A stretch of 64,000 bases of DNA from Chromatiales bacterium (GTDB lineage: Bacteria > Pseudomonadota > Gammaproteobacteria > Steroidobacterales > GCA-2729495). Position numbers and translations under genes: made by a program. The stretch spans positions 62,001 to 126,000 of the forward strand of contig JAEUQA010000086.1 in assembly GCA_016789845.1 (NCBI GenBank). The letters are read 5' to 3'. This document shows, piece by piece, positions 42,909-52,300 of the stretch (positions are counted from its first letter, which is position 1; each line of letters begins with the position of its first letter). The notes beneath the pieces were generated by a model. The model saw nothing but the letters and a program-made list of their open reading frames with translations. It was not told where the DNA came from and searched no databases.

Positions 42909-43552
42909 GGAGTTCTTTCCTCTCGTCGATCCGGCGGGGGCGCACCAACGCGACGCCGGTAGAATTGCTCGGCCGCAACATACAGCAATCCGCCGACGGC
43001 GCCCCAGAGGTGCGCGTCGGTGACTACCGCGGAGCCCACGGTCTCCGTGGAGAAGGGCATCGCGCCATTGAACTGTTCCCAGGCCAGCTTCCCGGTCCAG
43101 ATCGCGAGCAGCAGCCATCCCACGCGGTCCCCCTGCCGGATCCAGTCAATGGCCCCGATCATGAGCAGGCCATGCAGTGCCCCGGACATGCCGACACACC
43201 ACGCGATGCCGGGGCTGAAGAAGTACAGCCCGAGGCTGCTGACGACCGAGCAAACGATCTGGGCGATGGCCCAGGCGATCGGATTGCGGGCCGGATAGAA
43301 CACCCAGGTGCCGATCAGCAGCGCTCCCACGTTCAGGGCGAGATGCATCCAGCCCAGGTGCACCAGGTTGCCGGTCAGGATCCGCCAGTACTCCCCGGCC
43401 CCGATCGCCGCCCGGTCGTACCACAGCACCCGCTGCCACTCGGCCGGCAGGCCCTGGAGTGCGATGAGCATCACAGCAAAGCCGGTGGCCCAGACCAGCG
43501 ATGAAGATTCAAGTCGCGGGGAAAACGTTATTTGTCCGACGCTTAGGGCCAC
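42905..43552 (-). CDS. rrtA: rhombosortase (rhomboid-family intramembrane protease)
   Basis: An integral membrane serine protease of the rhombosortase branch, thought to process GlyGly-CTERM proteins. Key segments are WRILTGNLVHLGWMHLALNV, VGMSGALHGLLMIGA (catalytic Ser in GMSGALH) and DAHLWGAVGGLLYV with the catalytic His. About six hydrophobic helices are seen. An ATG at 43645 would extend it into the gsp promoter, so I prefer the GTG at 43552, but the start is uncertain. It is translationally coupled to fabG and divergent from the type II secretion genes. Confidence 0.8.
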   Translation of the reverse strand: MALSVGQITFSPRLESSSLVWATGFAVMLIALQGLPAEWQRVLWYDRAAIGAGEYWRILTGNLVHLGWMHLALNVGALLIGTWVFYPARNPIAWAIAQIVCSVVSSLGLYFFSPGIAWCVGMSGALHGLLMIGAIDWIRQGDRVGWLLLAIWTGKLAWEQFNGAMPFSTETVGSAVVTDAHLWGAVGGLLYVAAEQFYRRRVGAPPPDRREERTP

Positions 43553-43576
43553 TTGGTCAAATCTGCTTGAAAACTG

Positions 43577-43605
43577 CTGACAGGGCCTGGCGGGTGGCAG
43601 ATAAT
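43577..43605 (+). promoter_or_regulatory. sigma-70 promoter of the gsp operon
   Basis: CTGACA (43577-43582), 17-base spacer, GATAAT (43600-43605). Each box matches consensus at five of six bases. gspG starts about 62 bases downstream. Confidence 0.65.
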
Positions 43606-43667
43606 CATCGGAGGCATTCCGCCGGTTCGGGTTGCGGCGGATCATCGCAGAATCGCAGGGTCAATTC

Positions 43668-44108
43668 ATGAAGTTCGAGAACTTGTCGTTCCGGGCCGCA
43701 CGCGGCTTTACGCTCATTGAAATCATGGTCGTGGTGGTCATCCTCGGCATCCTCGCCGCCCTGATTGCGCCAAACGTCATCAACCGCATCGATGACGCCC
43801 AGGGTGCGAAGGTGAAACAGGACATCCGCGCCATCGAGAGCGCGCTCAAGCTGTACCGTCTTGACCGCTTCCGCTATCCCACCGGTCAGGAGGGACTGGA
43901 TGCCCTCGTTACGCCTCCGCAGGACTCTGCCCAGAAGTGGCCCGAAGGGGGTTACCTGGACCGGCTGCCCAGGGATCCGTGGGACCGCCCCTATGTCTAC
44001 GAGAATCCCGGCAAGCAGGGTGAGTTCGACATCTACTCCCTGGGCCGTGACGGCCGGCCCGGAGGCGACGGCCCGGATGCCGATGTCGGCAACTGGGATA
44101 TCGACTGA
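43668..44108 (+). CDS. gspG: type II secretion major pseudopilin GspG
   Basis: The main subunit of the type II pseudopilus, 146 residues. The prepilin peptidase site is RG-FTLIEIMVVVVILG (cut after Gly13, Glu5 of the mature protein present). The C-terminal calcium loop is IYSLGRDGRPGGDGPDADVG. DPWDRPYVYENPG is typical. It is the first gene of gspGHIJKLMN. gspC, D, E and F are not in this window. Confidence 0.97.
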   Translation: MKFENLSFRAARGFTLIEIMVVVVILGILAALIAPNVINRIDDAQGAKVKQDIRAIESALKLYRLDRFRYPTGQEGLDALVTPPQDSAQKWPEGGYLDRLPRDPWDRPYVYENPGKQGEFDIYSLGRDGRPGGDGPDADVGNWDID

Positions 44109-44115
44109 CAGGCCC

Positions 44116-44670
44116 GTGCGCCGGTCCGCCAGGAAGGCTGACGGCTTCACCCTGCTCGAACTGCTGGTGGTGGTCTTCATCATCGGCATCATGGCGGCCA
44201 TGTTCACCCTCGCCGTGGGTGTTGCCGGCGGCACTGATCGCGAGCTGCGGCGGGAAGCGGAACGCCTCGAAACGCTGCTCAGGCTGGCAGCCGAGGACGC
44301 AAGTTTCCAGGCGCGCGACCTGGGTATTCGCCTGTACCCCCAGAGCTACGAGTTTTCCGTGTATGACATGGGCCCCCTGCTCGTCGACCGGACCGACGAC
44401 AAATGGTCCGTTCTCGAGGAGGACATCCTGGCGCCGCATGAGCTGCCCGGAGTGTTCGAACTCGAGCTCGAAATCGAGGGTCGGGCGGTAAACCTTGAGA
44501 AGAGCGGCAAGGAGGTTGAAAAGCTGTACAAGCCGCAACTCTTCATCTTTTCCTCCGGCGACTACAGTGACGGCTTCGTGATCCGGATTCGCAGCAAGGA
44601 GGAGGACCGGAGCTACTCGCTGAGCGTGGGCCCGGATGGCGAGATCACGCTGAGAAAAGATCATGCGTGA
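44116..44670 (+). CDS. gspH: type II secretion minor pseudopilin GspH
   Basis: A minor pseudopilin of 184 residues from the GTG at 44116, 7 bases after gspG. The type IV prepilin signal is DG-FTLLELLVVVFIIGIMAA (cut after Gly10), with the GspH core LRREAERLETLLRLAAEDAS and LGIRLYPQSYEF. It overlaps gspI by 8 bases. Confidence 0.93.
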   Translation: MRRSARKADGFTLLELLVVVFIIGIMAAMFTLAVGVAGGTDRELRREAERLETLLRLAAEDASFQARDLGIRLYPQSYEFSVYDMGPLLVDRTDDKWSVLEEDILAPHELPGVFELELEIEGRAVNLEKSGKEVEKLYKPQLFIFSSGDYSDGFVIRIRSKEEDRSYSLSVGPDGEITLRKDHA

Positions 44671-45097
44671 TGGCACATCCGGAGCAGTGGCGGGCTTCAC
44701 GTTGCTGGAAGTGCTCGTGGCCCTGGTGATCGTGGCGCTCGGCCTCATGGCGGCGTTCGGGCAGGTCAATCAGTCGCTCACTGCTGCCAGCCGCCTGCGG
44801 GAAAAGACCTTCGCTCACTGGATCGCCGTGGACCAGATCACCCGCCTGCGGCTTCTCGAGCAGCTCCCGGCGCTCGGCAAGTCGTCCGATGAAATCGAGA
44901 TGGCGCGCACCCGGTGGGTATACAGGACGGTGGTGACGAAGGCCGATGCCGACGCCCTGCGGGTGGTGGAGGTCAGCGTTGCGTTGAGCGACCGGCCCGA
45001 CAATGTCCTCGCGTCCGTGACAGGCATTGTCGGGACGCCGGCGCCTCCCGGCACCGTGCCATCCGGCGACTGGCCAGCCCTGGAGCCGGCGAGTTGA
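44663..45097 (+). CDS. gspI: type II secretion minor pseudopilin GspI
   Basis: A minor pseudopilin of 144 residues. The prepilin signal is AG-FTLLEVLVALVIVALGL (cut after Gly11). The GspI pattern KTFAHWIAVDQITRLRL follows, with AHWIA in place of the common A-W-A-N. GspI nucleates the tip complex with J and K. The gene overlaps gspH and gspJ. Confidence 0.93.
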   Translation: MRDGTSGAVAGFTLLEVLVALVIVALGLMAAFGQVNQSLTAASRLREKTFAHWIAVDQITRLRLLEQLPALGKSSDEIEMARTRWVYRTVVTKADADALRVVEVSVALSDRPDNVLASVTGIVGTPAPPGTVPSGDWPALEPAS

Positions 45098-45705
45098 GGG
45101 AGCCCCGGCGCTCAGGCGGCTTCACGTTGCTCGAACTGCTCGTCGCGATGGGCATCTTCGCGATCATCGGCGCCATGGCGCTCGGCGGGCTGAATGCGAT
45201 CGTCGATCAATCCACCCAGACCAGTCAGCAGACTGATCGCCTGGCCAGGGTGCAGCGGGCCGTGCGCCTGATGACCAACGATCTGGGCAGCCTTCAGCCC
45301 CGGGTCGTGCGGGACCAGGGCCTCATCGAGGGCGAGTCGCCGCTGGTCACGGAGGGCATTGACTTCAAGGTGCGCGGCAGCCGGGGCGGCTGGCGCAATC
45401 CTGCCGGCCTCCCCTTCCGCGGTACGCTCCAGCGCTTCCAGTACCGGGTGGAGGACGGCAAGCTGTATCGGGACTACTGGCCCGTCATGGATCACCTCCT
45501 CCAGGACCAGCCCCGGCGAACGGAGCTCCTGGACGGCGTGACGGATCTCAGGATCTGGTACTTCGACGCCGAGAATGAGCGCTACGACCGGTGGCCCCCG
45601 CCCCGCGCCGATGTGCCCGGGGGGAGCCGCCCCAGGGGAATCCAGCTCATCCTCGAGCTCGACGACTGGGGCGAGATCGAACGCTGGGTCGAGATTCCCC
45701 AATGA
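45094..45705 (+). CDS. gspJ: type II secretion minor pseudopilin GspJ
   Basis: A tip pseudopilin of 203 residues from the TTG at 45094, which overlaps the gspI stop. The signal is GG-FTLLELLVAMGIFAIIGA (cut after Gly9). It is followed by LARVQRAVRLMTNDLGSLQP and the C-terminal RPRGIQLILELDDWGEIERW, typical of GspJ. The stop overlaps gspK in ATGA form. Confidence 0.94.
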   Translation: MREPRRSGGFTLLELLVAMGIFAIIGAMALGGLNAIVDQSTQTSQQTDRLARVQRAVRLMTNDLGSLQPRVVRDQGLIEGESPLVTEGIDFKVRGSRGGWRNPAGLPFRGTLQRFQYRVEDGKLYRDYWPVMDHLLQDQPRRTELLDGVTDLRIWYFDAENERYDRWPPPRADVPGGSRPRGIQLILELDDWGEIERWVEIPQ

Positions 45706-46727
45706 ATCGCCAGCCCGGTTCCCACCGCCAACGGGGTATCGCGGCGCTGACCGCGATCCTCGTCGTGGCCATTGCCACCGTGCTCGCCGTGAACCTGCTC
45801 TGGACCACGAGCGTCGACATCCAGCGCACCCAGACGCTGCTCCTGCAGGACCAGGCACGGCTGTACGACCTGGGCGGGGAGGAACTGGCCAGGTTCTTCC
45901 TCGCGGACGATGGCCGGGAGGACGGACAAGGCGGCATAGACTCGATGGGCGAGGCCTGGGCCAAGGTTCTCGTCCGCCAGTTCAATGAAGGAACGCTGGA
46001 AGGCTGGCTGGTTGACCAGCAGGGCCTGTTCGACCTGAACAGCCTGGTTGATCGCGGGACCACGAGGGTCAATCCGGAGGCCCGGGCGCAGTTCGTGCGC
46101 CTGCTGATGCTGCTGGACCTGGACCCCGATCCTCGTCTCGACGAAGTGACCGCAACCGGGCTCGCGGACGCGGCGGTCGACTGGATCGATCCCGACACCC
46201 AGGCGGAAGCCAGCGGCGCCGAGGATGACTATTACTCAGGCCTCCGTCCCCCGTACCTGGCAGCCAACTTCTGGTTGACCTCGGTCAGTGAACTGCAGGC
46301 TGTCCGGGGCTTCACGCCAGAGATCCTGGCACGGCTGGCGCCCCACGTCACCGCCTTGCCCCGCAAGGGGGAAGGCTCCGGCCAGTGGCCACTGAACGTC
46401 AATACCGCTACCGACCTCGTCCTGGCTTCCCTGGTGTCCAACCAGACGGCTGACAGCATCAAGTCGGTGTGCGAGTTCGCGGCCCAGCCCCAGACCGGCA
46501 CTGAGGTGGTCGCCGAGGAGTTCGAATCGGCCGAAAAATTCAGGGATGCATTTCGCCTGGCCACCAGCGCCGAGATTCCGGTGGAAGTGCCCCTGGCAAC
46601 CGGCAGCAACTGGTTTTTGTTGACTGTGACAACATCTATTGGCACCACCCGGTCCACTATGTACAGTCTCCTGGAGCGCAATGGCGACGTGGTACAGCCG
46701 CGTCTGCGGACCTTCGATGCGAACTGA
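45702..46727 (+). CDS. gspK: type II secretion minor pseudopilin GspK
   Basis: The large tip pseudopilin, 341 residues. The N-terminal RG-IAALTAILVVAIATVLAV lacks the Glu5 of other pseudopilins, which is normal for GspK. WLVDQQGLFDLNSLVD and DAAVDWIDPDTQAEASGAED with YYSGLRPPYLAANFWLTSVS are family blocks. It is the start of the assembly-platform part of the operon. Confidence 0.95.
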   Translation: MNRQPGSHRQRGIAALTAILVVAIATVLAVNLLWTTSVDIQRTQTLLLQDQARLYDLGGEELARFFLADDGREDGQGGIDSMGEAWAKVLVRQFNEGTLEGWLVDQQGLFDLNSLVDRGTTRVNPEARAQFVRLLMLLDLDPDPRLDEVTATGLADAAVDWIDPDTQAEASGAEDDYYSGLRPPYLAANFWLTSVSELQAVRGFTPEILARLAPHVTALPRKGEGSGQWPLNVNTATDLVLASLVSNQTADSIKSVCEFAAQPQTGTEVVAEEFESAEKFRDAFRLATSAEIPVEVPLATGSNWFLLTVTTSIGTTRSTMYSLLERNGDVVQPRLRTFDAN

Positions 46728-46759
46728 CCTCCCGGGACATGAGGCACGTGAATTGAGCC

Positions 46760-48040
46760 ATGACTGAAATCCTCGTCATCCGCCTGGTGACGGACGACAC
46801 CGCCCGCGCCGGCGGGGCCGGCCAGGCTGAGTGGGCGGTCGTCGACGGGACGGGCGCCTGCGTCCTGGCGCCTGCCGCGGGTTCCCTCAGTGACGCCGCA
46901 CCCCTGTGTGCAGGCCGGCGGACAGTGGTCCTGGTCCCGGCTGCCCGCGTGCTGCGCACCCGGGTCGACGTGCCCGTGAAGGGCGCCAGCCGCATTGCCC
47001 AGGCTCTGCCCTTCGCGCTCGAGGACCTGCTGGCCGAGGACGTCGACGAGCTGCACTTCGCCGCGGGCACGCGGTATGCCGATGAGCAGGTGGCCGTGGC
47101 CGTGGTGCGCCGGGAACGGATGGACGCCTGGCTGGCGCAACTCTCCGCCGCAGGCATCCAGCCACAGGCGATCCACGCCGACAGCGACGCGGTGCTGGAC
47201 GTCGCGGGCAATACGATCCTCGTGCTCGAGCAGCAGCATGCCCTGCTCCGGGACCCTGGTGGCGATCCGGTCGTCTCCGAGCTCGATTCCCTCGAGGGCC
47301 TGCTCGACCTCTGGCTGGCCCAGCCTCGACCGCCGGCCACGGACGGTGCCGTGCCGCCCCGCAATCTCCAGGTGTACGACGCCACCGTGGACGGGCTGCC
47401 AAACGAGCTCTGGGAACGGTTCCAGGACCGGGTCGCCAGTCTCGAAGTACGGCGTTTGCCGGACGGGGCCTTGCTCCGACTGGCCGCCGCCATCGTCACG
47501 AATCCCGGCGTCAACCTTCTCCAGGGCGAGTACGTCAGCCGGAACTCAATGGGCAGCTACTGGCCGCGCTGGCGGCTCGCCGCGGCCCTGGTCGCGACGC
47601 TGGCCGGCGCCATCGTGGCGACTGCCGGAGCCGATGCGTGGCGGCTCCGGCGCGAAAGCGCCGCACTGGAGTCAGACATCCGGCAGGCCGCCAGTTTCAC
47701 GTTCCCGGGCGCGGACCCCGGTGCCAACCTGCGTGCGCTGGTGAACGCACGGCTCCAGGGCGACGGCGGCGCCGCGGCTGGCGCGGCAGGCCGGCAGTTC
47801 CTCGATACGATGCGCACGGTGGCGGTCGCCGTGGCCAAGACCGGCAATGCAAGGATCGAGGGCCTCAACTACCGTGCCGGCGTCCTCGAACTGCAGGTGC
47901 GCGCACCCAGCGCCGAGGCGCTCGACACCATCCGCAAGTTCGTCGTCGAGGCCGGCAACCTCAAGGCCGACATCCAGTCCTCGAATGCAGTCGGCGACGA
48001 AATCCAGGGCCGGATCCGTGTGGCCGGCGCCGGCGCATGA
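46760..48040 (+). CDS. gspL: type II secretion platform protein GspL
   Basis: An inner-membrane assembly protein of 426 residues. The N-terminal actin-like cytoplasmic domain (ILVIRLVTDDTA ... ASRIAQALPFALEDLLAEDV) binds the GspE ATPase. One membrane helix is around 275-295 (RLAAALVATLAGAIVATAGA), and a periplasmic ferredoxin-like domain ends the protein. Bitopic topology as expected. GspE itself is outside the window. Confidence 0.92.
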   Translation: MTEILVIRLVTDDTARAGGAGQAEWAVVDGTGACVLAPAAGSLSDAAPLCAGRRTVVLVPAARVLRTRVDVPVKGASRIAQALPFALEDLLAEDVDELHFAAGTRYADEQVAVAVVRRERMDAWLAQLSAAGIQPQAIHADSDAVLDVAGNTILVLEQQHALLRDPGGDPVVSELDSLEGLLDLWLAQPRPPATDGAVPPRNLQVYDATVDGLPNELWERFQDRVASLEVRRLPDGALLRLAAAIVTNPGVNLLQGEYVSRNSMGSYWPRWRLAAALVATLAGAIVATAGADAWRLRRESAALESDIRQAASFTFPGADPGANLRALVNARLQGDGGAAAGAAGRQFLDTMRTVAVAVAKTGNARIEGLNYRAGVLELQVRAPSAEALDTIRKFVVEAGNLKADIQSSNAVGDEIQGRIRVAGAGA

Positions 48041-48050
48041 GGCGGTCGCG

Positions 48051-48554
48051 ATGAATCCTGCGGTATTCGTCCGTGAATGGCTCGACAAGCTGGCACCCCG
48101 CGAGCGTGTCCTGGTGCTGGCGGCCGCCATCTTTGCCTGCTGTGCACTCGTCTACGCGCTTGGCCTGCAGCCGCTGTATGCCGCACGGGGACGCGCCGCA
48201 GCCCAGGTCGAGGAGCGGCGCAGCCTGCTCAGTGACATCGAGCAGGTGGCCCGCCGGTTCGGGCCCCAGGCTGCGGCGGCGGGACCCGTGGCGGCAACCG
48301 GGGAGTCCCTGGTCGTGGTGATCGACCGCTCGACGCGGGAGCGGGGCCTTGGCGCGTACCTGAAGCGCAACCAGCCCGAGGGGGCCGGCGGTGTCCGCCT
48401 GCGACTGGAGAATGCCCCGTTCGACGAGCTCACCGCCTGGCTGGCTGACGTCCAGGCGCGGCACGGCCTCTCCGCTGTCTCCGCATCCTTCGATCCGAGC
48501 GGGGAACCCGGTCGGGTCAATTCAAATCTCGTTCTCGAGCGCATCGGGCGCTAG
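48051..48554 (+). CDS. gspM: type II secretion platform protein GspM
   Basis: 167 residues with a short cytoplasmic N-terminus (WLDKLAPRERVLVLAAAIFA), one membrane helix (VLVLAAAIFACCALVYALGL) and a periplasmic coil plus ferredoxin-like domain (LRLENAPFDELTAWLADVQA). It partners GspL. The ATG at 48051 lies 10 bases after the gspL stop. Confidence 0.92.
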   Translation: MNPAVFVREWLDKLAPRERVLVLAAAIFACCALVYALGLQPLYAARGRAAAQVEERRSLLSDIEQVARRFGPQAAAAGPVAATGESLVVVIDRSTRERGLGAYLKRNQPEGAGGVRLRLENAPFDELTAWLADVQARHGLSAVSASFDPSGEPGRVNSNLVLERIGR

Positions 48555-48561
48555 GCTGCCA

Positions 48562-49314
48562 ATGCGCCAGAGCCGTCTGCTTGCGGGCACCGGGCTTGCG
48601 GCCCTGCTCGTTTCCCTCGTCGCGCTGTTGCCTGCCCGCGTGGCCCTTGGCGTTCTCGGCCTGCCTGCGGGCGTGGTTGCCGGCGTCTCGGGAACGGCCT
48701 GGAGTGGCACGGCAGATCGCGTGTCACTGGGCGACGTCACGCTCGGACCGGTGCGCTGGAGTGCGCGGCCATTCCTGTTGCTCACCGGCCAGGCGGCGGC
48801 GGCCGTGGAGGCCACCCTGCCCGAGGGCTTCCTGAGCGGAACAATCGCCCTCCGCCTCGGGGGGAAGCTGGTCATCAGCGACCTGGAGGCCGCGGCGCCA
48901 TTGTCCTGGCTCGCGCCGGCCGCAGGGGCCGGCGGGGGCCAGGTGGCCGCACGGTTCGACAGGCTGGCCCTGAAAGCCGGCCAGGTTGTGACCGCCATTG
49001 GCACCCTCAACGTGGCAGGTGTCGTGCTGCCCATAGCCACCCCCGGCCGACAGCTTGGCCCCGGAACCTACTCCGTCGCCTTCGACACTGAAGCGCTGGG
49101 TCCCGGCGAGCCGCTCACGGGCCTGCTCACCGATGCGGGTGGGCCGCTGGAAATAGCGGGCACCGTGACGTTCACCCCACCGCGGTCCTACGAGCTGACG
49201 GGCAAGGCGAAGGCAAGGCCGGAGGCTCCGCCCGAGCTGCGTAACGCCCTCCAGATGCTCGGACCTGCCACGCCCGACGGCGCGCATGACCTGAGCATCG
49301 CGGGATCCTTCTAG
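48562..49314 (+). CDS. gspN: type II secretion protein GspN
   Basis: 250 residues with an N-terminal membrane anchor (LLAGTGLAALLVSLVALLPA), then a beta-rich periplasmic domain with VAGVSGTAWSGTADRVSLGD and VRWSARPFLLLTGQAAAAVE, the GspN/XcpN type. It is the last gene of the operon. It converges on addA, and both stop codons lie in the CTAG at 49311-49314. Confidence 0.88.
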   Translation: MRQSRLLAGTGLAALLVSLVALLPARVALGVLGLPAGVVAGVSGTAWSGTADRVSLGDVTLGPVRWSARPFLLLTGQAAAAVEATLPEGFLSGTIALRLGGKLVISDLEAAAPLSWLAPAAGAGGGQVAARFDRLALKAGQVVTAIGTLNVAGVVLPIATPGRQLGPGTYSVAFDTEALGPGEPLTGLLTDAGGPLEIAGTVTFTPPRSYELTGKAKARPEAPPELRNALQMLGPATPDGAHDLSIAGSF

Positions 49315-52300
49315 CCGGGGTGCTGTGCCTGCGGTTCGGGTCCATCCAGGTCGACTATCTGCAGCACCTGCAGCAGCGGGAAATAGAGGGCGGCCTTCGT
49401 GGGCCGGTCTTCCAGCAGGCTGAATGCCCGGCGATAGGCCCGAAGCTGGGGTGAGTAGCGCTCGACCTCCGTGCGGATGAAGGTTTCCCGGTCGCCGCCC
49501 TCATGACTGCCCGTCTTGTAGTCGACGACCCAGCGTGCGCCGTCCGCGGCGACAAATGCCCGGTCGATGACCAGATGCCGGAAGCGGCCGCCGTCGGCCA
49601 CCGTCACGGCATACTCGTTCAGCGGATCCTGGTGCGCTGACGAGAGGAGCCAGCGCCCCTGCTCATCGTTCACCGCCGCGCGGAGCACGGCGCTGACGCG
49701 CTCCATGGCCCGGTCCAGCGCCGCAGTCTCCACGCCCGCGCGCAGCAGCAACTGGCGTACGCGCGGGCGTAGCGCGTCAAGGCATTCGGGCGTGTAGTTC
49801 TCGACGCCATTCTGCGCAATCTCCTGCAGCCAGCGGTGCGCGACGGAGCCGGCCTGGCGTGTCCAGGCGCTGGCCCAGTCATAGGGCAGGAGATTGCGTT
49901 CGTCGGCGGTACTGGCCTGCCGCGCCAGGCACAACCCGGCTGGCGGCGGCGGGCGCTGCCACCCGGCGGCCAGGCGACGGAGCGCCGGCTGGGGCCAGTC
50001 GACCGCGGCATCTGCAGCGGGCACGGGCCGCGGGCCGACCTCACCGCCCGCGGCCGGCGCCGCGGGCCACCCCGCACCCACCACAGGCCACAGTCGTTCC
50101 AGGAGGCTCCCCCGGGCAGGCCCGACTGAGGCGCTGCTGTCACCGCCAGATCCGCCCGGGGCCCGGACCTGGCCGAAGAGGTGCAGCCGCTCGCGGGCCC
50201 GGGTGACGGCGACATACAGCAGGCGGTCGGCCTCGGCAAGGTCCTGTTGCCCGCGGAGTGCCCACAGGAGTTCGTACAACCGGTCATCATCGGCGCCGCT
50301 GGCATTGACTGGCGCGAGCAGGAGGTCGAGAGCGCCGGTGCCAGCCAGCTCCTGCCAGAGCAGTGCGGGACGATCCTCCCGTCGAACGGCCCGTCCGAGT
50401 CCCGGCACGATGACAGTATCGAACTCGAGCCCCTTGGCCTTATGGATCGTCATCACCTGGACCCGCGCGCCCGCCCCGGGCAGGGACGCGCGGGTCCTGT
50501 CCAACGCCCGGCCGAGCGCCAGGACATCGGCGCAGTCGCCCCCGGCATCGTGCCGGCCGATTTCGTCGAGAATCAGGTCTGCGAGCGGCAGCTCCCTGCC
50601 GGCCAGGCCCGGTCCCCCCAGTTCGAGCCAGATGCCCTCCACCACATCACGCAGCGGCAGCTGGCCCAGCCGGGCCAGCCCCGCGTCGAACGCGGCCACC
50701 AGCCGCCCGGTGCGCTCCCGTCCGTCGGCGCTGAGTCTGGCGACCTCCCCGGCATCGCCGGCCAGTTCCAGCAAGGTGCGGGGGCCCGGGGCCGACCCGA
50801 GGCTCGCGAGGTCCGCGAGAGACAGGCCACACAAGGGCGAGCGGAGGACCGTGAGCCAGGCGAGCCGATCGCCCGCGTGGACCAGCGCCCGGGTGATGGC
50901 CAGCAGGTCGCTTGCCAGACCGGTGCGTCCAAGTTCCACGAGGTCGTTCGCCGCCATCTCGATACCTGCTGCCCTGAGCGCCGCAACGGTATGCGCCGCA
51001 TGGCCACGGCTACGCACCAGTATCCCGATGTTCCCGTCGGGCGATCTCGCGAGGGTCTCCTTCACCACGCGGACCACGCCGCCGGCTTCGGCGGCGGGCT
51101 CGTCCCACGGGTGGCAATGCAGGCTGACCCCGACCGTGTCGCCGGCGCCGGGCAGCCGCGTCGGCTGGCTGGGGGCAAATGCAATGGCGCTGCTCAGCAG
51201 GTCATCCCGGGGGGGGAAGATCCGCGGGAAGGCGTCATTGGCCCAGCCGACCAGAGCGGGCACGGACCGGAAGTTGGCTCGGAGCCGGACGAACTCCATG
51301 ATGATGCCAGGCAGGCCGTGATCCCGGACGTCGAGGAACAGGCGCACCTCCGCCTGCCGGAAGCGGTAGATGGATTGCATCGGGTCGCCCACCAGGAACA
51401 GCGTGCGGCCATCGCCCGGAGTCCAGCCTCGGGTGAGCGCCCGGAGCAGTGAATACTGGGCCTGGGATGTGTCCTGGAATTCGTCGAGCAGCAGGTGCTT
51501 CAGGCGCCAGTCCACCCGCAAGGCAAGCTCGCTGGGGGCGGCCTCCTCGCCCAGCGCCGCCCTCGCCTCCACCGCGACTTCCGCATAGTCGGTTTCCCCC
51601 TCCGCCGAAAACACCAGCTTGAGACTTGCTGCAGCGAATGGCAGCAACGTGAGCAGGGATTCCAGCGCGCTCCACTGGTTCGCCGGATAGTGTGGTGCCG
51701 GCAGCGTCTGCACCGTCGCCAGCGCGCCCTGCAGGCCGTTGACCGGCACCAGCGCCCCGAGCACGGCCATGGCATGGGCCTTGAGGTCCTTCTGGTCCGC
51801 CGGAACGCCGTTGTTCCTGTTGAACGCCTTGCGCCACTCGCCCCTCGCCGTGAGGAACATCTGTGCGGCGTGGCCCCACCAGCTGGCACGCTCGGCCAGT
51901 GGGCCTTGGCGGCCATTCCCGAGATCCACCTGCTGGTTGATCGCCGCGGCATGCACGACCTCCGTGAACTCCGCGAGCAGTGGCGCCGGTATGAGCGCTT
52001 CCACTCGATCCAGCTCCCGCTCGACGAGGCGTGACAGGCTGCCTTCCAGTTCCAGGCGGGCCCGGGCCGGGTCAAGGCCCGGCCCGATGAACGGCAGCCA
52101 CTGGTCCCGGCGGGCCAGCAACTGGGCCAGCAGCTTCTCGGCCATGGCCAGGTCATTGTCCAGGTGACCCAGCAGGCTGGCCACGGCCGGGCCCGGCCGG
52201 CCAGGCTCCGCAATGAGCTGGAGCGTTGCCCTTGCCGCCAGCCGGTACAGCCGCTCGGGCTGCTCGGCCACGGGACGGAGCACGCTGGAGCCGGCACTGA

